Positions 44,860 through 47,622 of a stretch of 64,000 nt of DNA are shown here, piece after piece. Made by a program: the position numbers and the translations under genes. Location of the stretch: positions 8,042,552-8,106,551 of the forward strand of contig NC_072790.1 of the NCBI RefSeq assembly GCF_028583425.1. The letters run 5' to 3'. Source of the stretch: Eublepharis macularius. Lineage: Eukaryota > Chordata > Lepidosauria > Squamata > Eublepharidae. The notes beneath the pieces were generated by a model that was not told the DNA's origin, did not search any database, and saw only the letters and a program-made list of their open reading frames with translations. Every line of letters starts with the position of its first letter. Positions within the stretch are counted from its first letter, which is position 1.

Positions 44860-46958
44860 TGATTCAAATACCTGAGAAGTTCCAGGGAGGAGGAAGGTTA
44901 TCGCGCTGCGCCTGCCCACATTCTTGTAGCTGGGTCAAGTTCCAAACTTTATTAAAATTAATGGAACGTTTAACTCGATCTTTAACTTGGGCCTCAATGA
45001 CAAGTGCTGCAATCTGATGCCTGAATTACTTGGGAGTAAAAACTTGACCCTTGTGTCCAACCAGGCAAGTCCGTAAACCAGCTAAACTAGAATCGCCAGG
45101 CTTTCTCCCTCATGAACTACAGTAATTCGTAGAGAGAAAAACGAAAGCATTTTTTTCCAGTGATGTGTCAGCTTTGCTCTCCGTAGCATAAAACAGGCAT
45201 GAATGCCATCAGTCCTCCTGAAGTCCTTCAGGGAAAGCCGTGGTCTTCAACCCATTGACTGAGACCCTCAAATAAAACTTATTACCAAAGAACTTCTAAG
45301 TGAGGGGGTAACTGGCAGTTAGAAGCACTTGTGAGTCGCTACCAGCCCTATAATATCAGGGGCACAAGCTTTAACTTAGAGCTTTCTTTGGAAGTTACAG
45401 AGAGTTCTTCAAAGAAGCAGTTTTCTTTCTTGATGTGGGTAGAAAACAAGCTTAAACGTGTGGCTTCTGAGGTAAATAAATGTTTGCAACTAATTTGGGT
45501 GGGAGTGGAATGAAACTCTGTCTGCTGAGTGGCTCTCCAGTCACATTTCTTTCAAATGGCTTAGTGCTTGGGGGATCATGTCATCCTCTGTAGGACACAT
45601 TCCTTCTAGGAGCCTTTGTTTTTTAGGTCTATTAAAGGCCTTAGGATCATAGATTCTTAGAGCTGGAAGGGGTCTTGTAGGTGATCTAGTCAAACCCTCT
45701 GCTCAGTGCAGGAAATCCAAAGCTGCATTTCTCTACTGTTGGCTGTCCAATATTTGCTTGAAGATCTCCCACTGGGAAGAGGGCCTTGTCTGGGTAATTG
45801 GTTCCATTGTCAAATTGGTCTTACCATTAGAAAATTTGTGTTGATGTTTAAAATCATGTTCAAGCTTTGAGCAATTTGGTTAGACTCTCATCTGCAGCAG
45901 CCGTTGCTAGAAGAAATACTTACCCAGCTATGTCAGTTAATGCTAACAGAGAGATTATGGGCCATCGGTTTATTATGTTATTTTGTTTTCTCTTTGCTGC
46001 AGACATTACCATGGTCATACAAGACATTGCTACTGCAAAGCCAAGACAGAGAAGTCTTCCAAAGAAAATTTCAAGGAGGAAGGAGATCACACCTAAAGAG
46101 TTTGCTGATGGGGCCTCATCCAAACAGCCATATGATCAAATGCTGGAAGGGTTTGACCTGGATCAGGTGGAGTTTGGACATGAAGGCTTGATGGTAGAAA
46201 GAGAACATGGAAGAGGAGGAGGAGGAGGAGGAGGAGAAGCTGAGCAAGAAAAAACTGCAGAGGATGTGCCTGACGGAGCACAGATCAGCAAAGCTTTTGA
46301 CAAACTGTGCAATATAGTGAGAGAGAGAATCCGGTGCTACCAGAGATCAGAACCCAAAACCGACGTCTGCGCAAAAGGGCGTTATGTGCTTGTAACAGGG
46401 AAGGGAAGCTATGATGACCCCTGCTTCCGCTCTTCACCCCTTCCTTCTGGAGGCGCAATCACTGTTTCTGAAGAAAAGATGCCAAGCGGAGTTGGTGTAG
46501 AACCCATCCCAGAGCTACCTGAACCTCTGGAAAGTGACCAAAGTGAACTAGAAGCCCATGAAACACAGGAGGGGTTCAAGATGCAGGAAGATATTAAATA
46601 TAAGTACAAACCAGAAGACAAAGAGAAAGAAGATGCATTTGAAGAGCAGAAAAAATCTGAAGAAAGAGACGAAGAGCCTGCAAAACCAGCTGGTGTCATG
46701 GAACAAGAGCCAGTTCCCATTCCAGGTCCAGGTGGTCAAACTGAAGCAGGAATAGGCAAAGAGCATGGAAGAGCTGGCGGCCTTTCTTTCAAAGAACCGA
46801 GCCCTCCAAGTTCTATGAGTTATGAGAAGGTTGAGGTTGTGGAATCTATCGAGAAATTCTCTGACAACAAAATCCAAACATATGAAGAAACAGCTATGAT
46901 TGTGGAGACCATGATTGAGAAGACCAGTAAGAAGAAGGCAGGAGATAAAAGCTGTTGA
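2159..46958 (+). CDS. BFSP1: BFSP1, filensin, complete gene of 8 exons
   Basis: Joined exons 2159-2529, 5688-5748, 23441-23536, 26073-26165, 28613-28720, 34955-35175, 44551-44636 and 46003-46958 give 663 aa; human filensin is 665 aa. Filensin pairs with phakinin (BFSP2) to build beaded filaments in lens fibre cells. Residues 1-39 form the head. The rod starts near residue 40 with the helix-initiation motif [19 protein letters not shown] and ends near 314 with [10 protein letters not shown] where most intermediate filaments have TYRKLLEGEE; a short rod and atypical end are known filensin traits. The tail is 317-663 and includes DVPD-GAQIS (433-441), matching the caspase-type cleavage and internal N-myristoylation site described in mammals, and the conserved VEVVESIEK and IQTYEETA blocks. 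The start is at 2159 (MYRSSYL), aligning with mammalian MYR; an in-frame ATG at 2120 would add 13 residues. Intron phases are 2,0,0,0,0,2,1. No break seen. Confidence 0.95.
2640..2835 (-). mobile_element. 5S-rRNA-derived SINE, diverged copy
   Basis: Reads on the minus strand. The right end (CCATCCAAGTACAACCCTGC then TTAGCTTTTGAGATCTGATG) is the complement of the internal 5S rRNA segment with its AAGCAGGG and CTTGGATGGG blocks. The body includes the GAGGTGGC and CTCTGCAGAGTCTTCCTTGG segments shared with the copies at 47098, 47410 and 58752. It is a SINE head, not a working 5S gene. Confidence 0.65.
3624..3663 (-). ncRNA. Decayed hammerhead-like tail of a Penelope-type repeat
   Basis: On the minus strand GCAT-CTGATAA is followed by a 16-base hairpin region and CAAAAGCT, the same order as the better copy at 55391-55430. 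Core positions differ, so activity is unlikely. The AATAAACTTG that follows matches the tail of the other copies. Confidence 0.4.
4100..4165. repeat. TA/CA-rich simple sequence
   Basis: Irregular ATACATA and ATGCATA units, AT-rich, no coding content. Confidence 0.6.
4186..4226 (+). ncRNA. Partly decayed hammerhead-like tail
   Basis: GCAT-CTGATGA-A followed by a hairpin GGGC-TGTA-GCCC and then GCAAACTCTTATG. The 5' core and stem I (GCAT pairing ATG[T]) survive; the GAAA side is altered. The same family occurs at 55391 and, reversed, at 3624. Confidence 0.5.
5338..5560 (+). repeat. AGGGTTGCCAAC-type short interspersed element, copy 1
   Basis: Begins TAGGGTTGCCAACCTCCAGG and ends CTGGCAACCATAG, giving imperfect terminal inverted repeats. 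The inner block with GGAGATCTCCTGGAATT and TTTCCTGGAATTTCCCAG recurs at 5929, 14500 (reversed) and 57740. It looks like a non-autonomous DNA element of about 220 bp; I see no clear target duplication and cannot name the superfamily. Confidence 0.55.
5688..5748 (+). CDS. BFSP1: BFSP1 exon 2
   Basis: A 61-bp exon coding the end of Lys124 to Lys144 ([20 protein letters not shown]), which lines up with human [20 protein letters not shown]. Acceptor TTTGCAG at 5687, donor AAG|GTGAGT at 5749. The 61-bp length restores the frame left open by exon 1. Confidence 0.95.
5929..6093 (+). repeat. AGGGTTGCCAAC-type element, copy 2
   Basis: TAGTTGCCAACCTCCATTTG at the left and AAATTTCCAGGAATTTCCCA near the right match copy 1 at 5338. 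The right terminus is worn. Confidence 0.5.
6958..7120 (-). mobile_element. CR1 LINE 3' fragment
   Basis: GGGAACATAGAGCTAGAAGG and TGAGTCCAGCCCCCTG are the complement of the CR1 3' end. The following GCTCTATGCCCAGAGGAAGG is shared with the longer copy at 15978. No coding remnant. Confidence 0.65.
7636..7780 (+). mobile_element. Sauria-type SINE, 3' part only
   Basis: The CTCAGCCTAGCCTACCTCTC and GGGTTGTTGTGAGGATAATA segments, the AGGCAGTATATAAATGAAGT end and the AAATTAGTAAATAG tail mark a 5'-truncated Sauria-type SINE. Confidence 0.65.
8042..8952 (+). promoter_or_regulatory. L1 5' UTR / internal promoter
   Basis: About 910 bp between the upstream target duplication and ORF1. The first 200 bp are GC-rich and the remainder is A-rich. 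By family rule it should carry the internal RNA polymerase II promoter of the element. No specific factor site is called. Confidence 0.6.
8953..9747 (+). CDS. L1 ORF1 protein (RNA-binding chaperone)
   Basis: A 264-aa protein that in L1 trimerises, binds the element's RNA and forms the transposition particle. Residues about 1-105 are a Lys/Glu-rich coiled coil with regular heptads ([18 protein letters not shown] onward). An RRM-like domain starts at [17 protein letters not shown] (about 110) and the C-terminal domain follows around [17 protein letters not shown] to the end. The ATG at 8953 opens the coiled coil and is the first in frame. Its stop overlaps the ORF2 start by 4 bases (ATGA at 9744-9747), so ORF2 is probably reached by reinitiation. 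No internal stop or frameshift. Confidence 0.93.
   Translation: MSKKEWQSAIENLDKNLDKKLLDMIKELKDTKLELIKEVKEVTQTVKSELSEVKKGMETIRSELQGTQQRVKTVEDAMENLADTQQTEMRLVKGRMSVAETKHMEKQLRFRGLPEVEGKSAQEQMTEVLAEYLGKEEEEVVAILDVAYRVNSRIATQRKLPRDVIVQFTTRNMKERIVTKQFQDPLEIDGKTIIIMKELPRSVLLDRKKYKVLIQILKDMKIRYRWELPEGVSFEFGGAKKRIRSEREMERFIKDNEKDLPTRS
9744..13505 (+). CDS. L1 ORF2 protein (endonuclease and reverse transcriptase)
   Basis: A 1,253-aa enzyme; human ORF2p is 1,275 aa. It nicks target DNA and copies L1 RNA at the nick. The N-terminal APE-type endonuclease shows [37 protein letters not shown] and GSDHNPIMW (SDH near residue 227). The reverse transcriptase has [35 protein letters not shown] and AFADDIML (FADD near 694). 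A C-terminal Cys-rich motif CWKC...[10 protein letters not shown] begins near 1112. All catalytic landmarks are present and the frame is open throughout, so the enzyme looks functional. The start ATG overlaps the ORF1 stop. Confidence 0.95.
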   Translation: MSMECKVLSWNVNGLNSPNKRKNTFHWLLKQKCDIVCLQETHIRKQDVKYLKSGKLGKEYVAASNKKKRGVVLYIKEELQPKFVMRDVEARFVAVECIWNLKRVLVVGLYAPNGAKESFFEDLRKHLDDLAYDQIILAGDFNGVTDLELDKKTTTAQKKRGLLPKLFFELIQQETLEDVWRREYPKSRQFTFYSARHSTLSRIDMIWASKDLALWTKEVEIMPMVGSDHNPIMWKFGKKRKRKAWRINEDLLQERENMEILRRETKFFIQYNVNKEVPTNKVWDAYKAVVRGILMDLNGRARKKKEEKRQEIEEKIKAKETQLKKRPGKKKVYQEIKILQEQLTAMSNKELEWNLKRLNQKAFEGANKPGKYLAWQLKKKREKKIINKICEDNKTYLEQATISRAFYKFYAKLYNKKEVNKESIASYLEKTKLPEISEAWRNKLNSEVTDEEISKAIQSANLGKAPGPDGLTAKFYKTMANELAPFLKEVMNGVLRDQRIPETWSEANISLIPKEGQDLTNVKNYRPISLLNNDYKIFAKILAERLKGWLSEVIEEEQAGFLPDRQIRDNLRTVINAIEYYDKRCDKEVGFFFVDAEKAFDNLNWDFMFATMEKLQLGERFIRAIKEIYRDQTAAIVVNDELTKKLTISKGTRQGCPLSPLLFILVLEILMIQIRQDDEIRGIKIKDYSYKVRAFADDIMLIVEDPLENMPRVIDKIKEFGDLAGFFINKKKSKILCKNMTKQKQQLLMETTDCEVTSKVKYLGVELTAKNIDLFKNNYEKLWTQIERDLIKWNRLNLSWLGRIAAVKMNVLPRVMFLLQTIPIIRDSKQFEKWQRKISDFVWAGKKPRVKVKVLQDAKERGGMQLPNLRLYHDAICLVWLKEWMTLKNKKLLALEGYKKIFGWHAYLWHDKVKVNSMFLHHFVRRSLYIIWKKYRIYLQEGTPLWVVPYEVIDPRAVDNEQQCLTYKEITKTEASKLRIKTQEELSPNYDWFQYRQIRDLYNSDSVKGGIRIENSELEQTLLKEDKKRISKVYQVLLKWYTEDEIVKTQMVKWAINFNKEITMEAWEYLWKTTMKTTTCINIKENIHKMIYRWYMTPKKIALGNLNTSNKCWKCKKHEGSLYHMWWSCEVARQYWGEIIREMSEILQFQINKNPELLLLNLGMEGIPAQHRTLIFYMTAAARLLYAQKWKVQEVPTIEDWTYKLLYMAEMDKMTRKLRDLDSGQFNTDWEKLKQYLEKKWEVGGKLWQFENY
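13506..14183 (+). other. L1 3' UTR and poly(A) tail
   Basis: AT-rich 3' UTR with a purine-rich G tract at 14068-14098, AATAAA at 14155-14160 and an A tail whose last four A residues are shared with the target duplication. Confidence 0.85.
14500..14690 (-). repeat. AGGGTTGCCAAC-type element, reversed copy
   Basis: The right end GGTTGACAACCCTA is the complement of the family's left terminus. GATCTGGAGAGCAGCTG and GGGAGAGCTCCAGATCC match the inverted internal block. The left end is unclear. Confidence 0.45.
15978..16260 (-). mobile_element. CR1 LINE 3' fragment
   Basis: AATCATAGAGCTGGAAGGAC and TCTAGTCCAACGCTCTG are the complement of the CR1 3' end. The copy extends further than the one at 6958, through the CCTGTGGGGAAATCCCTTCC block. 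Confidence 0.7.
16691..16723 (+). other. G-run with G-quadruplex potential
   Basis: Five or more runs of four to six G within about 33 bases, in intron 2 on the sense strand. By sequence rule it could fold as a quadruplex in pre-mRNA; no function is implied. Confidence 0.45.
17293..17333 (-). ncRNA. Hammerhead-ribozyme-like motif, left Penelope arm
   Basis: Mirror image of the motif at 20748-20788, identical in the core. On the minus strand: stem I CCT, core CTGAAGA, stem II GCCAGC/GCTGGC, AAAA, CG, TC, then AGG pairing back to CCT. The first base of the GAAA element reads A, so catalysis is doubtful. Penelope-like elements are known to carry minimal hammerheads in this place. Confidence 0.55.
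17402..19140 (-). CDS. Penelope-like RT with C-terminal GIY-YIG endonuclease, left copy
   Basis: An open frame of about 579 codons within the element, 5'-truncated. It enters at [19 protein letters not shown] and shows the fingers motif GLPKIHK, reverse transcriptase motif A ([12 protein letters not shown]), motif B ([17 protein letters not shown]) and motif C (FVDD). Near the C terminus [20 protein letters not shown] is the GIY-YIG nuclease core with both halves present. This RT plus GIY-YIG order defines the endonuclease-bearing Penelope-like class. The frame stays open beyond the centre of the palindrome to an ATG at 19207, but those first residues are antisense of the right copy and not a natural N terminus. 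The product would copy RNA at a nick made by the nuclease domain. Confidence 0.88.
19141..20679 (+). CDS. Penelope-like RT with GIY-YIG endonuclease, right copy
   Basis: 5'-truncated at [19 protein letters not shown] and open from there to the stop at 20679. No start codon belongs to it; a GTG at 19183 is the earliest alternative start. Reverse transcriptase motifs [25 protein letters not shown] and FVDD are intact. Compared with the left copy I count seven residue differences over about 498: E/K, E/G, R/H, K/N, R/T, G/R and I/T. One of them changes the YIG half of the GIY-YIG core to YIR, which should hurt the nuclease. The near identity means the two arms arose together or have been kept alike by gene conversion. 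Confidence 0.88.
   Translation, partial: LPKIHKDSVPLRPIVSAIGSPTYELARHLADLLQDHIGKTSSYIKDSADFINKISSLKLNPQDILVSFDVVSLFTKVPVKDTIALINQIFPEDVTALFHHCLTTSYFQWDNKFYEQMDGVAMGSPLSPVIANFYMGHFEKTALESAPHKPSVWFRFVDDTFIIWSHGEEELMGFLNHLNNIHLNIQFTMEKEIEGKLPFLDTLVIRKANFQLGHRVYRKPTHTDRYLHKNSNHHPRQKRGIMKTLVDRARRICEPHFLNEEINHLNHALQANGYSRNEIRRAINPRMNQTTKEKQSPTGKVFLPYIKGITDQMGKLMKKHNLQAVFRPTRKIQQMLRSAKDSRDPLTSAGVYRIPCSCGQVYIRTTKRSIQTRIKEHERHCRLGQPEKSAVAEHSLTQTGHSILFQDTKILDNTSNYFVRLHREAIEIHKHKQNFNRKEETLRMNRAWFPVLKNTRLTKHSTPDNSPAEKISTSSTNPDAKEPPQDTVKPPAINIPHPGKLLQDDSAQPHPS
20748..20788 (+). ncRNA. Hammerhead-ribozyme-like motif, right Penelope arm
   Basis: Order seen: CCT (20748-20750), CTGAAGA (20751-20757), stem II GCCAGC (20759-20764) with GCTGGC (20772-20777), AAAA (20778-20781), CG, T, C (20785), then AGG (20786-20788) pairing with CCT. 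This is the type I layout with a very short stem III described for Penelope-like elements. The catalytic G12 position (20778) reads A next to a former CpG, so this copy is probably inactive. Confidence 0.6.
21402..21560. repeat. Short palindromic element
   Basis: GGGTAGCTCTAGGAATCACT (from 21430) is followed by its inverted copy AGTGATTCCTAGAGCTACCC (ending 21500), arms of about 26 bp around a 25-bp AT-rich loop. A worn relative with CTCTAGGAATCACCAGAAAC lies at 22303. Probably a non-autonomous DNA element. Confidence 0.55.
22181..22425. repeat. Worn copy of the CTCTAGGAATCAC family
   Basis: Shares GCTCTAGGAATCACCAGAAA and paired GTGATATCA/GTTATGTCAC segments with the palindrome at 21402, with C and A homopolymers in the middle (22340-22362). 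The boundaries are approximate. Confidence 0.4.
23441..23536 (+). CDS. BFSP1: BFSP1 exon 3
   Basis: 96 bp, residues 145-176: [20 protein letters not shown] followed by [12 protein letters not shown], against human EADEALLCNLRLQLEAQFLQ. Rod segment. Acceptor GTTACAG at 23440, donor AAG|GTAATT at 23537; phase 0 on both sides. Confidence 0.95.
23763..23825. repeat. Palindromic GCAATCCTAA-family fragment
   Basis: TTACTCCAGTCCAAGTCTAT and the inverted GTTGAGACTGGAGTAACCCT flank a short loop. Same family as the better copy at 35776-35868. Confidence 0.5.
23962..24154. repeat. Compound microsatellite (TTTC)n then (TTCC)n
   Basis: About 80 bases of TTTC units switch near 24044 to about 110 bases of TTCC units. 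Open frames through it code only Phe/Leu/Ser or Lys/Arg/Glu strings and are not genes. Confidence 0.95.
24970..25011 (-). ncRNA. Hammerhead-like motif with well-kept core, minus strand
   Basis: Minus strand order: TGTGT (25011-25007), CTGATGA (25006-25000), one extra A, helix II AGTTC-TACA-GAACT, GAAA, GC, TT, then GCACA (24974-24970). TGTGT and GCACA pair as stem I (one G-U). All invariant core bases are present: CUGANGA, GAAA and the U before the cleavage base. Downstream on that strand GGCCTCAATAAAAAGTATTG continues the family tail. The extra A before helix II is shared by all copies and is the main doubt. Confidence 0.6.
25556..25590 (+). ncRNA. Decayed hammerhead-like tail
   Basis: CTGATGA (25560-25566) is followed by AGATAGAACTT and GGAAGCTTGCGCC. 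The order is that of the family but helix II no longer pairs well and the GAAA element is altered. Confidence 0.4.
26073..26165 (+). CDS. BFSP1: BFSP1 exon 4
   Basis: 93 bp, residues 177-207: [20 protein letters not shown] and on to GTSE, against human [20 protein letters not shown]. Acceptor TGCCACAG at 26072, donor GAG|GTAAGA at 26166; phase 0 on both sides. Confidence 0.95.
26166..28612. other. BFSP1 intron 4
   Basis: Contains one complete minus-strand SINE (27598-27847) and a short telomere-like run GGGTTAGAGTTAGGGTTAGG (27213-27232). The A/T-rich stretch 26380-27060 is unassigned. Nothing recognised in 27235-27595 or 27848-28612. Confidence 0.55.
27598..27847 (-). mobile_element. Sauria-type tRNA-derived SINE, complete
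   Basis: Minus strand: head CCAGTTTGGTGTAATGGTTA at 27847, B box near 27796, body with CTCTCTCAGCCCCACCCACC, end in CGGTATATAAATCGAATGTT and a GTT-rich tail. It is the uninterrupted sister of the SINE that hosts the Penelope pair at 17155-21062, so it gives the pre-insertion sequence. Confidence 0.75.
28613..28720 (+). CDS. BFSP1: BFSP1 exon 5
   Basis: 108 bp, residues 208-243: [20 protein letters not shown] and on to KAKFQTE, against human [20 protein letters not shown]. Acceptor TCTCTTAG at 28612, donor GAG|GTATTC at 28721; phase 0 on both sides. Confidence 0.94.
29520..29944. mobile_element. hAT MITE with 8-bp target duplication
   Basis: The element is 29528-29936 (409 bp). Termini CAGGGCTCATTT and AAATGACCCCTG are inverted repeats with hAT CAGGG ends. 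CAAAAACC flanks both sides (29520-29527 and 29937-29944). Near the right end TATGCTAATGAG occurs three times in a row (about 29867-29902). No coding capacity; it was moved by a hAT enzyme from elsewhere. Confidence 0.82.
30905..30949 (+). ncRNA. Decayed hammerhead-like tail
   Basis: GTCTGATAA, a GAATTCTGGAGAG hairpin remnant and CTCAAAAACTTGCACAC follow the family order, with GT...AC ends still able to pair. Core bases differ. TTTGAATAAATAG downstream resembles the family tail. Confidence 0.35.
31158..31400 (+). mobile_element. tRNA-derived SINE of another family
   Basis: The head GGGGCTGTGGCTCAGTGGAA has a good A box (TGGCTCAGTGG at 31169-31179) and B box (GGTTCAATCCC near 31212). The body includes GAAAGGACCAGGCAGTGGGG and GCCAGTCTGAGCGGACAGTG. 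It differs from the Sauria-type copies in the body. A small 3' piece of the same family may lie near 43875-43900. I cannot name it with certainty. Confidence 0.6.
31803..31935 (-). mobile_element. 5S-type SINE, head missing
   Basis: TAAAGTGCCATCAAGTCACA and AGAGGTGGTTTGCCATTGTC match the body of the copies at 47098 and 47410 on the same strand, but the 5S-like part is absent, as in a 5'-truncated insertion. Confidence 0.6.
31960..33010 (+). mobile_element. Fossil gag-like region of a retrotransposon, possibly DIRS type
   Basis: Translated pieces contain a Cys-rich [12 protein letters not shown] motif followed by a Ser/Pro/Arg-rich stretch, a pattern I associate with the gag of vertebrate DIRS-like elements. 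The copy is broken, with several interruptions, and no reverse transcriptase, recombinase or terminal repeat is visible. Family assignment is weak; age looks old. Confidence 0.35.
33146..33269. repeat. AT-rich palindromic element
   Basis: TGAGTGGCCAAGAA at the left and TTCTTGGCTGCTCA at the right are near inverted repeats, and the inner AATATAATTATTTATTGCAC pairs with GTGCAATCAATAATTGTATT. About 124 bp in all. Probably a short non-autonomous DNA element; no target duplication recognised. Confidence 0.5.
34084..34602 (+). mobile_element. L2-type LINE, 3' end
   Basis: CCAGGGAGGCCTGCCTGGCA through GCCTGTAAGTCGGAGCTGTT matches the C-terminal coding end of the larger element at 51096-53420. The tail CTCCGCCCTGAGCCTGC then GGGGAGGGCAGAATATAAAT and AAATAAATA repeats matches its 3' end. 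Only the last part of the coding region is present, as expected for a 5'-truncated copy. Confidence 0.75.
34955..35175 (+). CDS. BFSP1: BFSP1 exon 6 (end of the rod)
   Basis: 221 bp, residues 244-316 plus two bases of Arg317. It encodes the distal rod: [37 protein letters not shown], then [15 protein letters not shown] in place of the usual TYRKLLEGEE. Human has [20 protein letters not shown] and RYHRIIEIEGNR. Acceptor TTTAACAG at 34954, donor CAG|GTAAGA at 35176; phase 2 donor. Confidence 0.95.
35776..35868. repeat. Palindromic GCAATCCTAA element, best copy
   Basis: CAGTGCAATCCTAAGCAAAG at the left and its inverted form CTTCTTAGGATTGCACTG at the right, with TTACTCCAGTCTAAGCCCAT paired to the TAGATTAGAGTAAC side. 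About 93 bp, a full hairpin. Worn relatives lie at 23763, 24807, 35541 and 46995, and possibly 14699 and 63795. Confidence 0.6.
36680..39690 (+). mobile_element. Ty1/copia-type LTR retrotransposon fossil, broken
   Basis: Sense orientation in intron 6. A TG...CA stretch at about 36679-36984 may be the 5' LTR. Then come remnants of gag with a CCHC zinc knuckle (about 37760-37800), a protease region, an integrase (about 38340-38990) and the first part of a reverse transcriptase (to about 39690). The gag-protease-integrase-RT order with integrase before RT identifies copia rather than gypsy. The copy is broken in at least four places, lacks the rest of RT, RNase H and a 3' LTR, and stops where the hAT transposon begins. 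It is a fossil with no coding potential as a whole. Copia elements are uncommon in amniote genomes. Confidence 0.8.
40347..42727 (-). pseudogene. hAT transposase with BED zinc finger, broken
   Basis: Four blocks in order on the minus strand. At 42122-42727 an acidic N terminus and a BED-type finger ([20 protein letters not shown] with TRHPKRHH). At 41353-41985 the catalytic-region block with [20 protein letters not shown], typical of hAT enzymes. At 40720-41283 an alpha-helical middle ([20 protein letters not shown]). At 40347-40538 the C-terminal dimerisation motif ([20 protein letters not shown] then PRRTRL). The blocks lie in different frames, separated by stops or shifts; one or two joins could be introns, but the whole reads as a decayed gene. 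The product would have cut and pasted hAT ends. The nearest host relatives are ZBED genes, but TIR and MITE context argue for a transposon. Confidence 0.78.
42901..43255. repeat. Three tandem 140-143-bp repeats inside the hAT
   Basis: Units begin GTGAGCCCTCAG at 42901, 43044 and 43184. Each holds CCACTGAGCTTGGCCCCAG and GGCAGCAGCCCTGG; the first two also share the CCACCACTCCCACAGACCTG end. They sit upstream of the transposase, where its promoter should be. No spacer/repeat pattern of a CRISPR kind. Confidence 0.8.
44551..44636 (+). CDS. BFSP1: BFSP1 exon 7
   Basis: 86 bp, completes Arg317 and codes [20 protein letters not shown] to GGK plus the first base of Asp346. Human reads [20 protein letters not shown]. 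This is the rod-tail junction. Acceptor TGTGCTAG at 44550, donor AAAG|GTAATG at 44637; phase 1 donor. Confidence 0.93.
44824..44857. repeat. (GA)n microsatellite
   Basis: About 17 uninterrupted GA units. Confidence 0.95.
45648..45835 (-). mobile_element. CR1 LINE 3' fragment
   Basis: GGATCATAGATTCTTAGAGC then TGGAAGGGGTCTTGTAGG and GATCTAGTCAAACCCTCTGC are the complement of the CR1 3' end; the CACTGGGAAGAGGGCC part continues the same consensus. Third CR1 scrap of the window, all on the minus strand. Confidence 0.65.
46003..46958 (+). CDS. BFSP1: BFSP1 exon 8 (tail) and stop
   Basis: 956 coding bp, residues 346-663. [20 protein letters not shown] aligns with human [20 protein letters not shown]. 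A (GGA)7 run at 46215-46235 codes Gly417-423. [14 protein letters not shown] (431-444) keeps the Asp|Gly cleavage site and the GxxxS myristoylation pattern. [14 protein letters not shown] is the counterpart of human VLVTGDANYVDPRF. The C terminus is rich in Glu/Lys and ends KKKAGDKSC, where human ends GEKSS. Acceptor GCTGCAG at 46002, stop TGA at 46956-46958. An ATTAAA at 46990 is a possible but very close polyadenylation signal; others follow downstream. Confidence 0.95.
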
Positions 46959-47097
46959 TCTTTAGAGAGCTCATTTTCTTATCACCGTCATTAAAGTTGC
47001 AGTCCATTCCATAGCAAGATCAGCTGAAGTCAGTGGACTTACTCCAGTGTGAGTGTTTCAAGGACTAGAGCATGAATTATATACTTTGCTTGAATTT

Positions 47098-47312
47098 GTC
47101 TGTGGTGGTGGAGAGTGCTGTCAAGTCAGAGCTGGCGGGGTTTTCCTGGCAAGAGACTAAAAGCGGTGTTTTGCCATTGCCTGCCTCTGCAACCCTGGTC
47201 TTCGATGGAGGTCTTCTATCCAATTACTAACAAAGGCTGACCCTGCTTAATTTCCAAGATCTGACAAAATCGGGCTTGCCTGGGCTATCCAGGTCAGTGC
47301 TCAAAACACGCC
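47098..47312 (-). mobile_element. 5S-rRNA-derived SINE
   Basis: Minus strand. The head region (GACCCTGCTTAATTTCCAAG with ATCTGACAAAATCGGGC) is the complement of 5S rRNA internal sequence. The body has CTGTCAAGTCAGAGCTGG and TTTTGCCATTGCCTGCCTCT. Confidence 0.7.
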
Positions 47313-47409
47313 ATATCTAGGTTTATATGTGGTACCAAATACCCTGGCTTCTGAGAAAAGATATTGCGTAAACAGAAAGAATCCAGGAGTTTAGGTATAT
47401 GACAAATAT

Positions 47410-47622
47410 CAGAATCTACTGGTAGTAGAGAGCGCTGTCAAGTCATAGCTGACTTACGGTGATGCCTGAGACTAACAGAGGTGGTTTGCCATTGCCTGCC
47501 TCTGTGTAGCAACCCTGGTCTTCCTTCGAGGTCTCCCATCCAAGTATTAACCAAGGCCAACCCTGCTTAGCTTCAAAGATCTGACAAGATCAGGCTTGCC
47601 TACGCTATTCAGGTCAGGGCAA
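47410..47622 (-). mobile_element. 5S-rRNA-derived SINE, second copy
   Basis: Same family, same strand and 100 bp from the copy at 47098. The 5S-like segment CTCCCATCCAAGTATTAACC and CCTGCTTAGCTTCAAAGATC is better kept. The two copies differ enough to be separate insertions rather than a recent tandem duplication. Confidence 0.72.

Larger units (their letters stand above)
44637..46002. other. BFSP1 intron 7
   Basis: Phase 1 intron. Holds a (GA)n run at 44824-44857 and a CR1 fragment at 45648-45835. Nothing else recognised. Confidence 0.6.

Noticed and set aside
47540-47600. 5S rRNA gene
   Set aside because: Only an internal 5S-like segment within a SINE; the full 120-nt gene and terminator are absent.
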